A DNA stretch of 57,074 nucleotides, taken from positions 1 to 57,074 of the forward strand of contig NZ_RHOR01000014.1 of NCBI RefSeq assembly GCF_003946625.1, written 5' to 3'. This stretch comes from Companilactobacillus kedongensis. Lineage in GTDB: Bacteria > Bacillota > Bacilli > Lactobacillales > Lactobacillaceae. Position numbers and translations under genes: made by a program. The first letter of the stretch is position 1; the number at the start of each line of letters is the position of its first letter. Positions 55,891 to 57,074 of this stretch are shown here, one piece after another. The notes under the pieces are model-generated. The model did no database searches. It was not told where the DNA came from and saw nothing but the letters and a program-made list of their open reading frames with translations.

Positions 55891-56849
55891 TATTCTGTTA
55901 CGCTCTCTTTTTCGTAGAAAGCTTTTAATTCATCTGGAGTTGGATAACCGTCATTATCACCAGGCGTTTGAACTTGTAACGCTCCAACGGCATTACCACG
56001 TAGAACTGCTGATTTCAAGGGTTTCCCTTCGAGCAAAGCACTTATAACGCCTAAGGCAAATCCATCACCAGCACCGACAGTATCAACAACATGATCAACT
56101 TTGAAACCACGAACAGTAAATGTTTCACCATCCTTATTTTTAACAAAGGCACCATCTGGACCAACTTTAACAATGACTGTTTCCGTTTGTTCACCTTTAA
56201 GATAAAAATCAGCGATTTCTTCAGGATCTGAGCTACCCATCAAAATTTTTCCTTCATTAATACCAGGAAGCACAATATTAGCCATTCCAGCTAAATCATT
56301 GATTGTCTCACGCATAACATCCTCACTAGCCCATAATTGTGGACGCAAGTTTGGATCAAAAGTTGTTTTTACGTTATTATCGATCAATTTCTTAAATAAC
56401 TTTCTAAATGTATCTTCGGCAGTGGCTGAGATTGCTGGGAAAATACCTGACATATGTGCAAACTTAACATCACTTAAATCAATTTTATCTACAACGTCAG
56501 CATTCAAATATGATGCGGCTGAATTTTTACGGTAATTATAAGTATCAGGATCTCCGCTAGATACTAATTGTTTAATTTGATGTCCTGTCCAATGTTCATT
56601 GTCTTCGAGAATATAGTCAGTTCCGACATTATGACCATTAATTTCTTTTTTAACATATTTACCAAATGGATCATCTCCAACTTGAGAAATATATTGAACT
56701 GAATGTCCTAAACGACTAATACCAATAGAAACATTTAATTCTGCTCCACCAAGAAGACGTTGGAAAGTTTTAACATCTTCTAATTTTTTATCCATATCTT
56801 TTGAAGCCAAGATAACTAATGGTTCTCCAATTGTAATTACTTCACTCAT
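55890..56849 (-). CDS. kdgK: 2-dehydro-3-deoxygluconate kinase (PfkB family)
   Basis: The enzyme phosphorylates KDG to KDPG in hexuronate breakdown. The LLGGAELNVSIGISRLGH PfkB motif 1 is near residues 30-47 and the catalytic DTVGAGDGFALGVI motif 2 near 255. ATG 56849 (MSEVITIGEP) follows AAGGAGAGGG, giving 319 residues. KduI directly upstream supports the KDG assignment over other PfkB sugars. A terminator-like hairpin lies between the two genes. Confidence 0.88.
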   Translation of the reverse strand: MSEVITIGEPLVILASKDMDKKLEDVKTFQRLLGGAELNVSIGISRLGHSVQYISQVGDDPFGKYVKKEINGHNVGTDYILEDNEHWTGHQIKQLVSSGDPDTYNYRKNSAASYLNADVVDKIDLSDVKFAHMSGIFPAISATAEDTFRKLFKKLIDNNVKTTFDPNLRPQLWASEDVMRETINDLAGMANIVLPGINEGKILMGSSDPEEIADFYLKGEQTETVIVKVGPDGAFVKNKDGETFTVRGFKVDHVVDTVGAGDGFALGVISALLEGKPLKSAVLRGNAVGALQVQTPGDNDGYPTPDELKAFYEKESVTE

Positions 56850-56867
56850 GCTTACCCTCTCCTTATA

Positions 56868-56900
56868 AAAAAAGGGGCGTCCCAAGGACTCCCTTTTAAT
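56868..56900 (-). terminator. Intercistronic terminator between kduI and kdgK
   Basis: The stem AAAAGGGAGTCC/GGACGCCCCTTTT is followed by T residues on the minus strand, just upstream of kdgK. Confidence 0.75.
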
Positions 56901-56903
56901 GTC

Positions 56904-57074
56904 TTATCTTAATTCGTCCATTGCAACTGCATCCATATCGTCATATGTTTGGTTCTCACCACACATTGCCCAGATAAATGCATAATTTGTTGTACCAACA
57001 CCACAGTGAATTGACCAACTTGGATTAATTACTGCTTGTTCTTGTGACATTACAATATGATTTGATTCGTCTGG
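56904..57074 (-). CDS. kduI: 5-dehydro-4-deoxy-D-glucuronate isomerase KduI, C-terminal part
   Basis: This is the last 56 codons of KduI, which isomerises 5-keto-4-deoxyuronate to 3-deoxy-glycero-2,5-hexodiulosonate in pectin or glycosaminoglycan catabolism. The end region [19 protein letters not shown] and the tail [18 protein letters not shown] match KduI closely. The 5' end is outside the window. Together with kdgK it marks a uronate-degradation operon continuing beyond the right edge. Confidence 0.9.
   Translation of the reverse strand, partial: PDESNHIVMSQEQAVINPSWSIHCGVGTTNYAFIWAMCGENQTYDDMDAVAMDELR

Noticed and set aside
1-57074. CRISPR array
   Set aside because: No regularly spaced direct repeats and no cas-like genes other than the distant relative tnpB were seen.

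Overview
The window is a low-GC chromosomal segment from a lactic acid bacterium of the Lactobacillaceae. That assignment rests on the gene order dnaX-ybaB-recR-yaaL-tmk-darA-holB-yabA-rsmI, an acyl-ACP thioesterase, the peptidases PepC and PepX, a mannose PTS followed by a DUF956 gene, pyruvate oxidase, and AGGAGG-type ribosome binding sites. A Companilactobacillus-like species is my guess from general familiarity and was not tested. Most of the left 24 kb is a conserved housekeeping block read on the minus strand.

Layout. 1-300: 5' part of an IS200-type tnpA with its structured left end. 300-4200: tsaD, rimI and tsaB (tRNA t6A modification), folT behind a tetrahydrofolate riboswitch, and an acyl-ACP thioesterase. 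4160-10700: rsmI, yabA, holB, darA, tmk, yaaL, recR, ybaB and dnaX, followed by the SRP RNA gene. 10720-12200: tadA, a small membrane protein and an rRNA methyltransferase. 12250-15660: rplL, rplJ, rplA, rplK, nusG, secE and rpmG, with an L10 leader. 15730-23750: a SigH/ComX-type sigma factor, rlmB, mrnC, cysS, gltX, a YacL-type PIN/TRAM protein, radA and dut. 23850-30450 (plus strand): a GNAT protein, rpiA, pepC and pepX, with a TnpB element inserted antisense between rpiA and pepC. 30570-44000: kup, gpmA, small envelope genes, the mannose PTS operon, a glucose-type PTS EIICBA and a P-type cation ATPase with a terminator-bearing leader. 44000-48560: an atypical orphan response regulator facing a pstSCAB operon. 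48600-52000: pyruvate oxidase and an amino acid permease. 52000-54710: small membrane proteins, a PadR cassette and a PAP2 phosphatase. 54860-57074: an alcohol dehydrogenase gene broken by one stop codon, then kdgK and the 3' end of kduI (hexuronate catabolism).

The genes together support translation and replication (left) and carbon, peptide and phosphate uptake (right). Catabolite control is suggested by perfect matches to the cre consensus at the pox promoter and in the long gap upstream of the mannose operon.

The most interesting non-routine signals are: (i) an apparently intact TnpB nuclease gene with a hairpin-rich 3' end that looks like an omega RNA, and a LexA-like SOS box over its promoter; (ii) two long palindromic elements, each placed directly after a stop codon; (iii) a mini-ORF plus terminator leader before the P-type ATPase; (iv) a degenerate orphan response regulator beside a pst operon that lacks phoU; and (v) the single-stop pseudogene. 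No CRISPR array, prophage, tRNA or rRNA gene was seen. All calls come from reading the sequence; no database search was run.
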